A program made the translations under genes and the position numbers. This document shows, in pieces, positions 14,586 through 20,904 of a DNA stretch of 28,453 nt; the first letter of the stretch is position 1, and each line of letters starts with the position of its first letter. The notes under the pieces were generated by a model. That model saw only the letters and a program-made list of their open reading frames with translations. It was not told where the DNA came from and did not search any database. The DNA is taken from positions 1 to 28,453 of the IMG/VR virus record IMGVR_UViG_3300037537_000578, one strand, 5' to 3'. This DNA is from a virus.

Positions 14586-14587
14586 AT

Positions 14588-15142
14588 ATGTGTTTTTTTT
14601 TGCAACAAGGATTTAACTTTTGGCCGAAATTCAACAAGACCAAAATCCTGTTGTGGTCCATGGCTCTATCGCTATTGAACGTTGGGTGCATAGCGTTTCA
14701 CCCAGAAACATACAACACGGATTCTCTAGGCTATTATACCCGACACTATGACTCCTGTGGGCCTGTTGCCTTGGAGAGGGCCTTTTTAGAATTAGAGGAA
14801 AAAGGCATAACCAGAACCGTTATAAGTAGAGAGATACAAGATGGAGGCAACAAGTTAAGGTTCATAATGATGTTGGTACATCACGATACCATTCTTGTTT
14901 CTTTTCCGAATGAATTAAAAAACATTTGCGAGAAACACGGATACAAGATGATAAAAACTGACAGAAGTATAGACGAGCTAGATTCCGAAAGAGACGTAGC
15001 AATTGTCCTATTGTTCGGTAACATACTTAAGGGTGAATCTCATTGGGCGTGTTTTCCCTATGAGAAGCAAATAAAAACTTTCTTTGGTCCGAATACTAAA
15101 ATTTCAAAAATTTACCTGTTAAAAGGAAATCCGGGCAACTAG
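14588..15142 (+). CDS. Putative lipoprotein with C39-like cysteine-peptidase motif
   Basis: 184 aa. Basic residues K14/K17/K19 precede a hydrophobic segment and lipobox LNVGC (Cys34). The mature domain has DSCGPVALERAFLEL (C57), matching the Q/D-x-x-CGPxAL motif of C39/papain-like peptidases, and GESHWACFPY (H152) as the second catalytic residue, then FFGPN as a possible third site. A long beta-alpha middle fits the fold. No family enzyme in a lysis cassette is known to me. It could cleave an envelope protein or a peptide bridge, or be an exported immunity factor. The 3' end forms the left arm of a terminator stem. The ATG at 14588 is the only start giving a full signal sequence. Confidence 0.55.
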   Translation: MCFFLQQGFNFWPKFNKTKILLWSMALSLLNVGCIAFHPETYNTDSLGYYTRHYDSCGPVALERAFLELEEKGITRTVISREIQDGGNKLRFIMMLVHHDTILVSFPNELKNICEKHGYKMIKTDRSIDELDSERDVAIVLLFGNILKGESHWACFPYEKQIKTFFGPNTKISKIYLLKGNPGN

Positions 15143-15196
15143 TGCAAGGAGGTTTAGTCTTGAAGACTGAACGACAATAGTCACCCGGATTTTTTA
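15127..15196 (+). terminator. Branched-stem intrinsic terminator
   Basis: AAATCCGGG (15127-15135) pairs with CCCGGATTT (15184-15192) followed by a T-run. After a CA/CA internal mismatch the stem continues ACTA/TAGT. The enclosed part has its own hairpin (TTTAGTC / GACTGAA around loop TTGAA, 15153-15171). The left arm overlaps the last codons of the lipoprotein gene. Confidence 0.7.
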
Positions 15197-15199
15197 TCT

Positions 15200-15550
15200 A
15201 CGGCATCCACCCTTATCGAGGCATCCATAAGAAAGTGGAGGCAAGAGCCTCAACCGCAGAAAAAATTAGTGGAGAGTGGGTACTTCTGCATGACCCACCA
15301 GAGGACGGTAACACAGTACAGTTCAGTGTTGCCCTCTACCTATCACGTAGCCCCCTAACGATTGGTTGTCGTATATAGCTACAGTAATAGTGCCTTATAC
15401 CCTGTGTAAGAGTATTAATCAGCCATCTCCTTTGCCCCTCCGTCGAGGTGCAAAATTGTAAATTTTTCAAAGATCAGCGCGGTTTCAACCGCATGAGAAG
15501 ACAATACTTCAGAGTTCATCCGGGGTCAATACTTTTTTTTGTTTTTTTTC
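15200..15550 (+). ncRNA. Candidate structured non-coding RNA between two terminators
   Basis: No ORF with a ribosome site is visible in the 480 bases 15143-15622. Instead hairpins follow one another. H1: CCAC.CTTAT (15207-15216) with ATAAG...GTGG (15227-15238). H2: GAGGC-AAGA-GCCTC (15238-15251). H3: GTGGGT/ACCCAC (15276-15281/15293-15298). H4: GAGG..GGTAACAC (15301-15314) with GTGTTGCC.CTC (15326-15336), one G-T pair. H5: GTAG...ACGA (15347-15361) with TCGT...CTAC (15369-15382). H6: GCGGT-TTCA-ACCGC (15479-15492). The area is GC-richer than its surroundings. It does not fold as a tRNA by eye. Strand and ends are unknown; plus is assumed from the flanking terminators. Confidence 0.45.
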
Positions 15551-15577
15551 AATCTTCTATAGCATGAAGATTTTTTA
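15551..15577 (+). terminator. Intrinsic terminator upstream of the head operon
   Basis: AATCTTC (15551-15557), an 8-base loop, GAAGATT (15566-15572), then a T-run and ATAA. It ends 18 bases before the GTGTAA motif at 15595 and closes the hairpin-rich gene-free stretch. Confidence 0.6.
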
Positions 15578-15594
15578 TAAATTTAATATATCCT

Positions 15595-15600
15595 GTGTAA
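15595..15600 (+). promoter_or_regulatory. GTGTAA motif before the head operon
   Basis: CCTGTGTAATAAT lies between a terminator and the gene at 15623, 28 bases before its ATG. A second copy (15404-15409, also CCTGTGTAA) lies within the hairpin-rich stretch. Both are candidates for the proposed late promoter. Confidence 0.48.
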
Positions 15601-15622
15601 TAATAAGTGAAAATCTCGTTTT

Positions 15623-16306
15623 ATGGCGAAAAACAAACGATCTCTCAGTTACAGCCAGATGGCCTCATATGGTCGTCTTTGGGAAAAAGTGAACAAGAAG
15701 GAAGCTCCGTCTTCTGAAAAAGATAAGCCCCTGTCGGCAGATGCAGATAAGAAAGCTGGGTATCCACCAAAGTGCAACCCCGGATACGAAGTAAGCAAGG
15801 ACGGTAAAAAATGTGTCCCGATAGCAAAAACAGAGACGAAACCAAAATCTACCACGGAAGCCCTTGAGAGCCCAGCTTCAGAAGAATCGCCAAACAAGCC
15901 TGATCAAGAAGGCATGATTGGGCTTTCTGTTAAAATTTCAGATTCTCTACGAGCGAAGGTAAAGGAGTTCAACAAGGACAACGAGCCTAATGTAACTTAC
16001 GCCCAGTTAGAAAAAGCATTTCTTCGTGGCGCAAGCAATAGAGAGAATGGAAGCCCAATATTATGCGCGTTCGCAAGAGCAAATATGTATCTTGCGATGA
16101 GATCAGGAAGCCCAGAATATAAAATAGATAGAGAAAAAACAACCGCCGTTAATTTCCTAGATATTACGCAGCACTGGATACCCAATAGTGAATGTTTCGC
16201 GCAAGCAAAAGAGGACGTTGAAAAATTTGGGCTTAATTATGATTTTATCGATATGAATGATTTATATTTGACGGACTACAAAAAACCCATTTGGAATTTA
16301 TATTAG
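15623..16306 (+). CDS. Hypothetical head-cluster protein, 227 aa
   Basis: The first 95 residues are basic, then low-complexity (Lys, Pro, Ser, Glu), with a small two-cysteine loop YPPKCNPGYEVSKDGKKCVP (about 48-67) that resembles an EGF-like or calcium-loop hairpin. The C-terminal half (MIGLSVKISDSLRAKVKEFN ... PIWNLY) is a folded helical domain. It is the first gene after the gene-free stretch and leads the protease-capsid operon, so a head protein is likely (internal or connector). No family recognised. Confidence 0.55.
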   Translation: MAKNKRSLSYSQMASYGRLWEKVNKKEAPSSEKDKPLSADADKKAGYPPKCNPGYEVSKDGKKCVPIAKTETKPKSTTEALESPASEESPNKPDQEGMIGLSVKISDSLRAKVKEFNKDNEPNVTYAQLEKAFLRGASNRENGSPILCAFARANMYLAMRSGSPEYKIDREKTTAVNFLDITQHWIPNSECFAQAKEDVEKFGLNYDFIDMNDLYLTDYKKPIWNLY

Positions 16307-16311
16307 TGTAA
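16306..16311 (+). promoter_or_regulatory. GTGTAA motif before 16320
   Basis: TAGTGTAAGGAAA begins on the last base of the preceding stop codon, 14 bases before ATG 16320. Unlike most short-spaced copies it also contains an AGGAA ribosome site. Confidence 0.42.
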
Positions 16312-16319
16312 GGAAATTT

Positions 16320-16625
16320 ATGAGCGCAACACCCAATTACTGGAAGAAACTAGATATTTCGAATTTGGCTGCGGATGGCGAGCTTATCTCCACCCCCGGC
16401 GAAAACAGACGCATTGTATTGATCGCTGTCACTTGCAGTGTAGCAATGAATTTTAAAGAAACAAATACAAGTGGCGATGTAATTTGCCATCTGGGAGCAG
16501 GAATGAATCGTTTCCCGGCACCAATATATGTTTCAGCTAACACAGCGATTCACGCGGAAGACATTCACGGCACAGCGGGAAATGTCACGGCATTTTATTA
16601 TACAGAAGCCCTTGATGGCGTATAA
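16320..16625 (+). CDS. Small beta-rich virion protein, 101 aa
   Basis: A compact all-beta protein (RRIVLIAVTCSVAMNFKETN, DVICHLGAGMNRFPAPIYVS, NVTAFYYTEALDGV) lying between a head-cluster gene and the prohead protease. The layout of two hydrophobic strand pairs around a turn resembles small trimeric phage proteins used as capsid decoration or fibre adaptors. The protein at 24424 looks like the same structural class, though I cannot align the two with confidence. AGGAAA precedes the ATG. Confidence 0.5.
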   Translation: MSATPNYWKKLDISNLAADGELISTPGENRRIVLIAVTCSVAMNFKETNTSGDVICHLGAGMNRFPAPIYVSANTAIHAEDIHGTAGNVTAFYYTEALDGV

Positions 16626-16636
16626 GGAGCAAGAAA

Positions 16637-18199
16637 ATGGATTTCAAATATAAAACAATATTTAGTTCTAACGTCAGACCCCTTGTTAAAGAGGAAAAAG
16701 ATAAATATCTCGCCATGGCAAGTATTATAGACGTGGGCGAGTTCATCCCTGACGTAGACACAGATAAGAATATTGATCTATTGCCAATCGCCTTCAACGC
16801 CTGTGTCGTCAACAGGGTGAATAAAAATGGAGACGTAATCGACACTTCTACTGCGCTCGAAATGTCTAAGTCTTTCATAAATAAGCCAATTAACATTGAA
16901 CACAATAGAGATAGGGTGGTTGGTGTTGTCCTTTCTGCTGGGTATAGTGAATTCGGCTCAGACAAAGTTATAGAAGCTAGCGAACTGAAAGATGAAGATA
17001 AGAAACCGTTCAATATTACCTTGGGCGCGGTTGTCTGGAAGATAGTTAATAGTGAACTAGCCAATATTATCGAAGAGTCGAGTGATCCAACCAGCGAAAA
17101 TTACCTTAAAGTATCCGCTAGTTGGGAGCTTGGGTTTAATGAATATAATTTAGTTATTCTAGACGAAGGCGAGAAAAATATTGAAAACGGAGAATTTATT
17201 ACAGCCAAGGAAAAGATTGAAGAACTAAGGGAAAAACTCCAAGGATACGGTGGAAACGGTAAAATTGATGATGGCAAGATGGTCTATAGACATGTCATAG
17301 CTAATGTTGTTCCACTTGGAATTGGTCTTACTGAATCTCCCGCTGCTGACGTAAAAGGCATTGCGGTGAAAAAGAAAGAAAAAAAATTAGAAAAGAAAAC
17401 AGAGGATGTTAGTATTCAAGAAGACAATGATATTGGCACAAAAAACGCAAATAAAATTTCACAAAGTGTAAATAAGAATGTAAACACAACCAGTTCGAAT
17501 AAGAATATTAAGGATAGCTTTATTATGAAAATAAACAGCGTAGAAGATATAACCAGTGAATCACTAAAGTCTATTGAGGCTTCTGCGGTTCATGAGTTTA
17601 TTGAAGAACAACTGAAGCAAGCTTCTGAGAAGTTTGCTGACGAAAAAACCGCTAAAGAAAACGCACTGAAAGAAGCTGACAAGAAGTACCAGACACTCTC
17701 TTCTGAGCATATCACGCTGAAGAAAGAGATGAACGAGGTTCAATCCACACTGGAAGAGCTTCAGGCTGAAAAGACTGAACGCGAAGGACAGGAAAGATTT
17801 AACCAGCGCATGGCACAGTTAGACGAAGAGTATGAGCTTAACGATCAAGATCGTGAAGTCATTGCTTCTGATATCAAAGACATGAGCGATAAGGACTTCG
17901 AGGCTTACCAAGCGAAAATGACGGTTCTCTTGTCGGCTAAATCTCGGAAAGCTATCGAAGCTGCTCAAGCCGAAACTGAGGCTACTAAGGAAAAGGCGAA
18001 AGCTGAAGCCAAGGTAGAAGAAGTTAGAGCTAGCGCAGACGAAACCAATGCCAACGAAACGGCGCAAGTCGTGGAAAAGGCAATTGACGAAGCGCAGGAA
18101 CAATCGCAAGAGATTCCTGTGAGTACCCCAGCCGAAGAGCCCACTATGTATGATAAATACAAGAGTGCCTTTGGTTTGGACCAATTCGACATGAAGTAA
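16637..18199 (+). CDS. Prohead protease-scaffold fusion protein, 520 aa
   Basis: Residues 1-245 are a prohead serine protease of the gp21/S21-like clan: FINKPINIEHNRDRVVG with catalytic H89, and ENYLKVSASWELGF with the Ser at 160 or 162. A Lys/Asn-rich linker (about 245-296) leads to a long charged coiled coil (300-485) typical of scaffolds, ending YDKYKSAFGLDQFDMK, perhaps the capsid-binding tail. AAGGAG lies 8 bases before the ATG. The protease matures the prohead and digests the scaffold. An internal start at residue 297 probably makes free scaffold as well (see separate entry). The capsid protein gene follows two genes later. Confidence 0.85.
   Translation: MDFKYKTIFSSNVRPLVKEEKDKYLAMASIIDVGEFIPDVDTDKNIDLLPIAFNACVVNRVNKNGDVIDTSTALEMSKSFINKPINIEHNRDRVVGVVLSAGYSEFGSDKVIEASELKDEDKKPFNITLGAVVWKIVNSELANIIEESSDPTSENYLKVSASWELGFNEYNLVILDEGEKNIENGEFITAKEKIEELREKLQGYGGNGKIDDGKMVYRHVIANVVPLGIGLTESPAADVKGIAVKKKEKKLEKKTEDVSIQEDNDIGTKNANKISQSVNKNVNTTSSNKNIKDSFIMKINSVEDITSESLKSIEASAVHEFIEEQLKQASEKFADEKTAKENALKEADKKYQTLSSEHITLKKEMNEVQSTLEELQAEKTEREGQERFNQRMAQLDEEYELNDQDREVIASDIKDMSDKDFEAYQAKMTVLLSAKSRKAIEAAQAETEATKEKAKAEAKVEEVRASADETNANETAQVVEKAIDEAQEQSQEIPVSTPAEEPTMYDKYKSAFGLDQFDMK
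17466..17471 (+). promoter_or_regulatory. Intragenic GTGTAA motif before the nested scaffold start
   Basis: AAAGTGTAAATAAG lies in the linker-coding part of the protease-scaffold gene, 59 bases before the internal ATG at 17525. GTGTAAATA is identical to the copy at 13952. Confidence 0.4.
17525..18199 (+). CDS. Nested in-frame scaffold protein, 224 aa
   Basis: In-frame ATG at codon 297 of the protease-scaffold gene, preceded by AAGGA (17510-17514) at a normal 10-base distance. The product (MKINSVEDITSESLKSIEAS and onward) holds the complete coiled-coil scaffold and C-terminal tail but none of the protease. In lambda (C/Nu3) and other phages a shorter scaffold is made from an internal start in the same frame, giving an excess of scaffold over protease. 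The start here falls exactly at the linker-scaffold border, which supports the reading. Confidence 0.55.
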   Translation: MKINSVEDITSESLKSIEASAVHEFIEEQLKQASEKFADEKTAKENALKEADKKYQTLSSEHITLKKEMNEVQSTLEELQAEKTEREGQERFNQRMAQLDEEYELNDQDREVIASDIKDMSDKDFEAYQAKMTVLLSAKSRKAIEAAQAETEATKEKAKAEAKVEEVRASADETNANETAQVVEKAIDEAQEQSQEIPVSTPAEEPTMYDKYKSAFGLDQFDMK

Positions 18200-18235
18200 T
18201 TTTTATTACCAATTAATAATTAACAAAAAAATATT

Positions 18236-18778
18236 ATGCCAAATCTATTACCATTCAGAGATTATGACGAGCATGATGTCATCAACCTTTTTGCGTTTGA
18301 TGGCACCAGTGTGAACAAGGGAACCCTTGTCAAAGTCAAGTCCACGCACGGTTGGGAAGCTACCGACGAGATGGAACTAGGAAATGGCGTGTCTGATCAG
18401 CTTTATGGAAATACCGTTTCTCAACGGTATAACATTCAAGCTTTGTTAGATACTGCTGTCTCCGGTGACACTCCCATGGGTATGCTTCTTTACGATGTGC
18501 GCGAAACGGACGAAAACGGCGAGAAGTTGCTGTACAACCCACGTAAGGCTGCTGAGATGCAAGTTGCTATCTCAGGTCAAGCAGTCCCGGTTGCTACTAA
18601 AGGCATCTTCTTGGTGGACGGTGTTGACCTCAACCAAGCATCATTGACTGCGGGTTCCGTAGCTTACGGCCACGATAGTGGTTGTTTCTCGACTGACCCA
18701 CACGGAACAGTGAAAGTTGGACATTTCTTGGGAGCCCAAGATGCCAACGGAAATGTTCTCGTCAAACTCAACCTGTAA
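18236..18778 (+). CDS. Capsid decoration-like protein, 180 aa
   Basis: Beta-rich protein directly before the major capsid gene, the usual place of the head decoration (lambda gpD-like) protein. Segments: NLFAFDGTSVNKGTLVKVKS, MGMLLYDVRETDENGEKLLY, VPVATKGIFLVDGVDL, ending GTVKVGHFLGAQDANGNVLV. The GTLVKV...GMLLYDVRE...PVATKGIF pattern resembles phage barrel proteins of this type. Codon use is shifted toward that of the capsid gene (more C and G at third positions), so high expression is expected. No Shine-Dalgarno precedes the ATG, only an A/T-rich leader (18200-18235). Confidence 0.6.
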   Translation: MPNLLPFRDYDEHDVINLFAFDGTSVNKGTLVKVKSTHGWEATDEMELGNGVSDQLYGNTVSQRYNIQALLDTAVSGDTPMGMLLYDVRETDENGEKLLYNPRKAAEMQVAISGQAVPVATKGIFLVDGVDLNQASLTAGSVAYGHDSGCFSTDPHGTVKVGHFLGAQDANGNVLVKLNL

Positions 18779-18801
18779 TCTTTAAATAGGAGAAATTTAT
18801 T

Positions 18802-19959
18802 ATGAAATTAAAGCTTAAGAATACTCCAGAGCAGGTAGAGCTTATTAAGCAGATGGGTTCTAAGGACCTTACTAAAGCTGCTGAAGCGCAGGAAGTTTTT
18901 GCTGCGTTTCTCGGCCCAGTTATCCAAGAAGTCATCCGCCAAGCTGGAACCCTGTCCGCTATCTATACCGATAGCGAATTCGACGAAGACGATAGCCCAA
19001 GCTATCCTCTCGATCTTTATTACGACCAAAGCGACGGTTACATCAAGGTCTGGTCACAAAATGTGGCTGGTGGCCTTCCGAGTTCCCTCGTTGAGGGTAT
19101 GAAAGAGATGAAAATCGCAACCTATCGTTTAGATAGTGCGGTTTCCTTCCTCAAGAAATACGCTCGTCGTGGTCGTCTTGACATTATTAGCAAGGCCGTT
19201 GAGCGCATGGCGCAAGAGGTTCTTGTTAAACAAGAGCGTAACGGTTGGGCAGTGATCATGAAGGCGTTGGCTGAGGCCAGCACTCTTAAAGGTCGCGCCA
19301 ACTCTAGTGCTTCTGCATTAAACCACATCCTCCAATCGAACACGAACGATCAGTTCGTATTGGATGACATGAATAGACTGCTTACTCTTCAGAGAAGATT
19401 GTTCACCTCGTTCGCGGGTGGCTCTCCTGAGGGTAGCCGTGGTATCACTGACTTGTTCGTGAGCCCGGAAATCCTTGAGCAAGTTCGTGCGTTTGCCTAT
19501 CAACCTATGAACACCAGAGCGGGTGTACTTTCGGGTACTTCTGCTGAAGGTTATGCTGACAGCAGCGTGGCCCTTCCCGACAGTGTGCGGGAGCAAGTGT
19601 TCCGTGGTGCTGGTATGGGCGAAATCTACGGCATCTCGCTTCACGAAGTGATCGAGCTTGGCGTGAATCAGAAGTACAACACCCTGTTTGATACCTTTGC
19701 TGGTGCGACGACTTATCCCGCTTCTGGCGGTTCTACCTTTGACGGTAGCTCCTCTGGTGACGAGATTCTTGTTGGCCTCGACGCAAGTCGTGACGCCTTC
19801 ATTCGTCCTGTTGCTCGCCAACACGAGAGTGGTGGCCAGTGGACCGTCCTTGCGGATGACCAATGGGTCTCACGTAGCGAGAAAACTGGTTTTTACGGTT
19901 ATCTCGAAGAGGGTCGTGTTTGTATTGACGCTCGTGCCGTTGTCGGTATTATTGTCTAA
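18802..19959 (+). CDS. Major capsid protein
   Basis: 385 aa, HK97-fold candidate. Order (protease-scaffold, decoration-like, this gene, terminator) and size fit. Features include a helical N-terminal part (TKAAEAQEVFAAFLGPVIQE), an E-loop-like stretch (VWSQNVAGGLPSSLVEGMKE), a spine helix (DIISKAVERMAQEVLVKQER) and A-domain strands at the end (FYGYLEEGRVCIDARAVVGI). An AGGAG site lies 10 bases before the ATG. Arginine codons are mostly CGN (18 of 22 by my count), unlike the AGA/AGG-rich neighbours, as expected for the most abundant protein. A strong terminator follows. Confidence 0.87.
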   Translation: MKLKLKNTPEQVELIKQMGSKDLTKAAEAQEVFAAFLGPVIQEVIRQAGTLSAIYTDSEFDEDDSPSYPLDLYYDQSDGYIKVWSQNVAGGLPSSLVEGMKEMKIATYRLDSAVSFLKKYARRGRLDIISKAVERMAQEVLVKQERNGWAVIMKALAEASTLKGRANSSASALNHILQSNTNDQFVLDDMNRLLTLQRRLFTSFAGGSPEGSRGITDLFVSPEILEQVRAFAYQPMNTRAGVLSGTSAEGYADSSVALPDSVREQVFRGAGMGEIYGISLHEVIELGVNQKYNTLFDTFAGATTYPASGGSTFDGSSSGDEILVGLDASRDAFIRPVARQHESGGQWTVLADDQWVSRSEKTGFYGYLEEGRVCIDARAVVGIIV

Positions 19960-19987
19960 TAGTGCTTAGCGTAGTTCTCTACGTTCT

Positions 19988-20015
19988 AAAGCCCCCCGCA
20001 AGGGGGGCTTTTTTT
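19988..20015 (+). terminator. Strong intrinsic terminator after the capsid gene
   Basis: AAGCCCCCC (19989-19997), loop GCAA, GGGGGGCTT (20002-20010), then seven or more T. The most GC-rich stem in the window, placed to end the capsid transcript. Confidence 0.9.
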
Positions 20016-20028
20016 ATTGATTTTTTTC

Positions 20029-20034
20029 GTGTAT
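20029..20034 (+). promoter_or_regulatory. GTGTAT variant motif after the capsid terminator
   Basis: TTGATTTTTTTCGTGTATAG follows the terminator T-run, 33 bases before ATG 20062. It closely matches the sequence at 20519-20536 (TTGATTCTTTCGTGTAAAG), which also follows a terminator. Confidence 0.45.
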
Positions 20035-20061
20035 AGACTAATATAGAGGAAAGGAAATACT

Positions 20062-20460
20062 ATGAGTAGCCCAAAAAACAAAAATAAGCCCACTAAGAAG
20101 CGTGGTAGACCACCGAAAAATAAGATTAACGAACTATCCCAAGTCCATGGGAAAGTAGATAAGTTTACGCCAACTACTTTAGATCAAATTTGGGGAGATG
20201 ACGGTAGTTCTCGTTATGGAACAGTTATTGAGGAAGAATATATTAATTCCATTAACGATATGGCTATGACTGACTTGCAAACCCATGCTTCAAAAATTGG
20301 GTTCATTCCTATAGACAACAGGGAAAATCTGGAAAAAAGATTAATTAAGGAGTTCAGAAGGCATGTCAGCGAATATAGGGCTCCTACGGAAATGGCACCG
20401 GAAAACGATCCTCTCGATATAGACCCAAGAGTTAAAAAAATTTTAGAAGAGGGTAAGTAG
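20062..20460 (+). CDS. Hypothetical protein with AT-hook-like start, 132 aa
   Basis: Very basic N-terminus with the AT-hook-like KKRGRPPKNK (residues 12-21), a conserved-looking middle (TPTTLDQIWGDDGSSRYG) and a helical part resembling a SAP/Rho-N-type helix-turn-helix (MTDLQTHASKIGFIPIDNRE, LEKRLIKEFRRH) before an acidic tail. A GAGGAAAGGA site precedes the ATG. It is the sole gene between two terminators, so it is its own transcription unit. A DNA-binding head-completion protein is a guess based on place and charge. Confidence 0.55.
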   Translation: MSSPKNKNKPTKKRGRPPKNKINELSQVHGKVDKFTPTTLDQIWGDDGSSRYGTVIEEEYINSINDMAMTDLQTHASKIGFIPIDNRENLEKRLIKEFRRHVSEYRAPTEMAPENDPLDIDPRVKKILEEGK

Positions 20461-20484
20461 TAGCTCAGTCATATAGCCAATGAA

Positions 20485-20519
20485 AAACCGAAGGGATTTT
20501 AGTTCCTTCGGTTTTTTTT
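20485..20519 (+). terminator. Intrinsic terminator before the fibre operon
   Basis: AAACCGAAGG (20485-20494), a loop of about 10 bases, CCTTCGGTTT (20505-20514), then T-run. It separates the AT-hook gene from the fibre module. Confidence 0.85.
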
Positions 20520-20528
20520 GATTCTTTC

Positions 20529-20534
20529 GTGTAA
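20529..20534 (+). promoter_or_regulatory. GTGTAA motif before the fibre operon
   Basis: TTTCGTGTAAAG starts 10 bases after the terminator T-run and 16 bases before ATG 20545, with no Shine-Dalgarno between. Terminator then motif then gene is repeated here as at 20029 and 15595. Confidence 0.52.
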
Positions 20535-20544
20535 AGTAGACCGT

Positions 20545-20904
20545 ATGGCAACAACGGCAAATCTTAATATCATCCAAGGAGCAACCTATACCGCCAGAAT
20601 TGCTGTCACGGATTCGGCTAGCAGCGCAATAAATTTAAGCGGATACACAACAAGAGGTTATGCTAAGGCATATTATGGGGCTTCTGGTATTTTGGTTGAC
20701 CTTGATCCAGATGTAGTTAGTGGGGACTCTCCAGACTATTTGGCTCTTCCAAGTGGATTGGTGGACATTAGTTTAACTGCTGTTCAGACGGCTGCTTTAC
20801 CAGTTCACCAAGCTGTTTACGATGTTGAAATGTATAACGATGCCGGGACCGTAACAAGAATCCTACAAGGTAAAGTTAACATATCTCCTGAAGTAACCAG
20901 CTAA
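20545..20904 (+). CDS. Phage beta-sandwich fibre-associated protein, 119 aa
   Basis: Begins [20 protein letters not shown] with the pattern IxQGATYxxxIxxxD, then [35 protein letters not shown] and an ending [20 protein letters not shown]. This order (ILNITQGATF..., LTGYTAR, LTATQTAALP, YDLEL) is seen in small conserved phage structural proteins related to the N-terminal domain of BppU-type baseplate proteins. The ATG at 20545 fits the domain start. TAATG coupling to the fibre gene implies it acts with the fibre, as an adaptor or attachment protein. Confidence 0.7.
   Translation: MATTANLNIIQGATYTARIAVTDSASSAINLSGYTTRGYAKAYYGASGILVDLDPDVVSGDSPDYLALPSGLVDISLTAVQTAALPVHQAVYDVEMYNDAGTVTRILQGKVNISPEVTS

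Noticed and set aside
15471-15530. GCGGTTTCAACCGC as a tRNA T-arm
   Set aside because: The loop is four bases, not seven, and no acceptor, D or anticodon arms with a CCA-like end could be placed around it.
15143-15622. CRISPR array or direct-repeat array in the gene-free stretch
   Set aside because: Only GGCATCCA occurs twice nearby (about 15202 and 15220); there are no regularly spaced repeats.
19318-19863. Long minus-strand frame (181 codons) opposite the capsid gene
   Set aside because: It mirrors the codon bias of the capsid gene, has no ribosome site, and its product shows no coherent motif.
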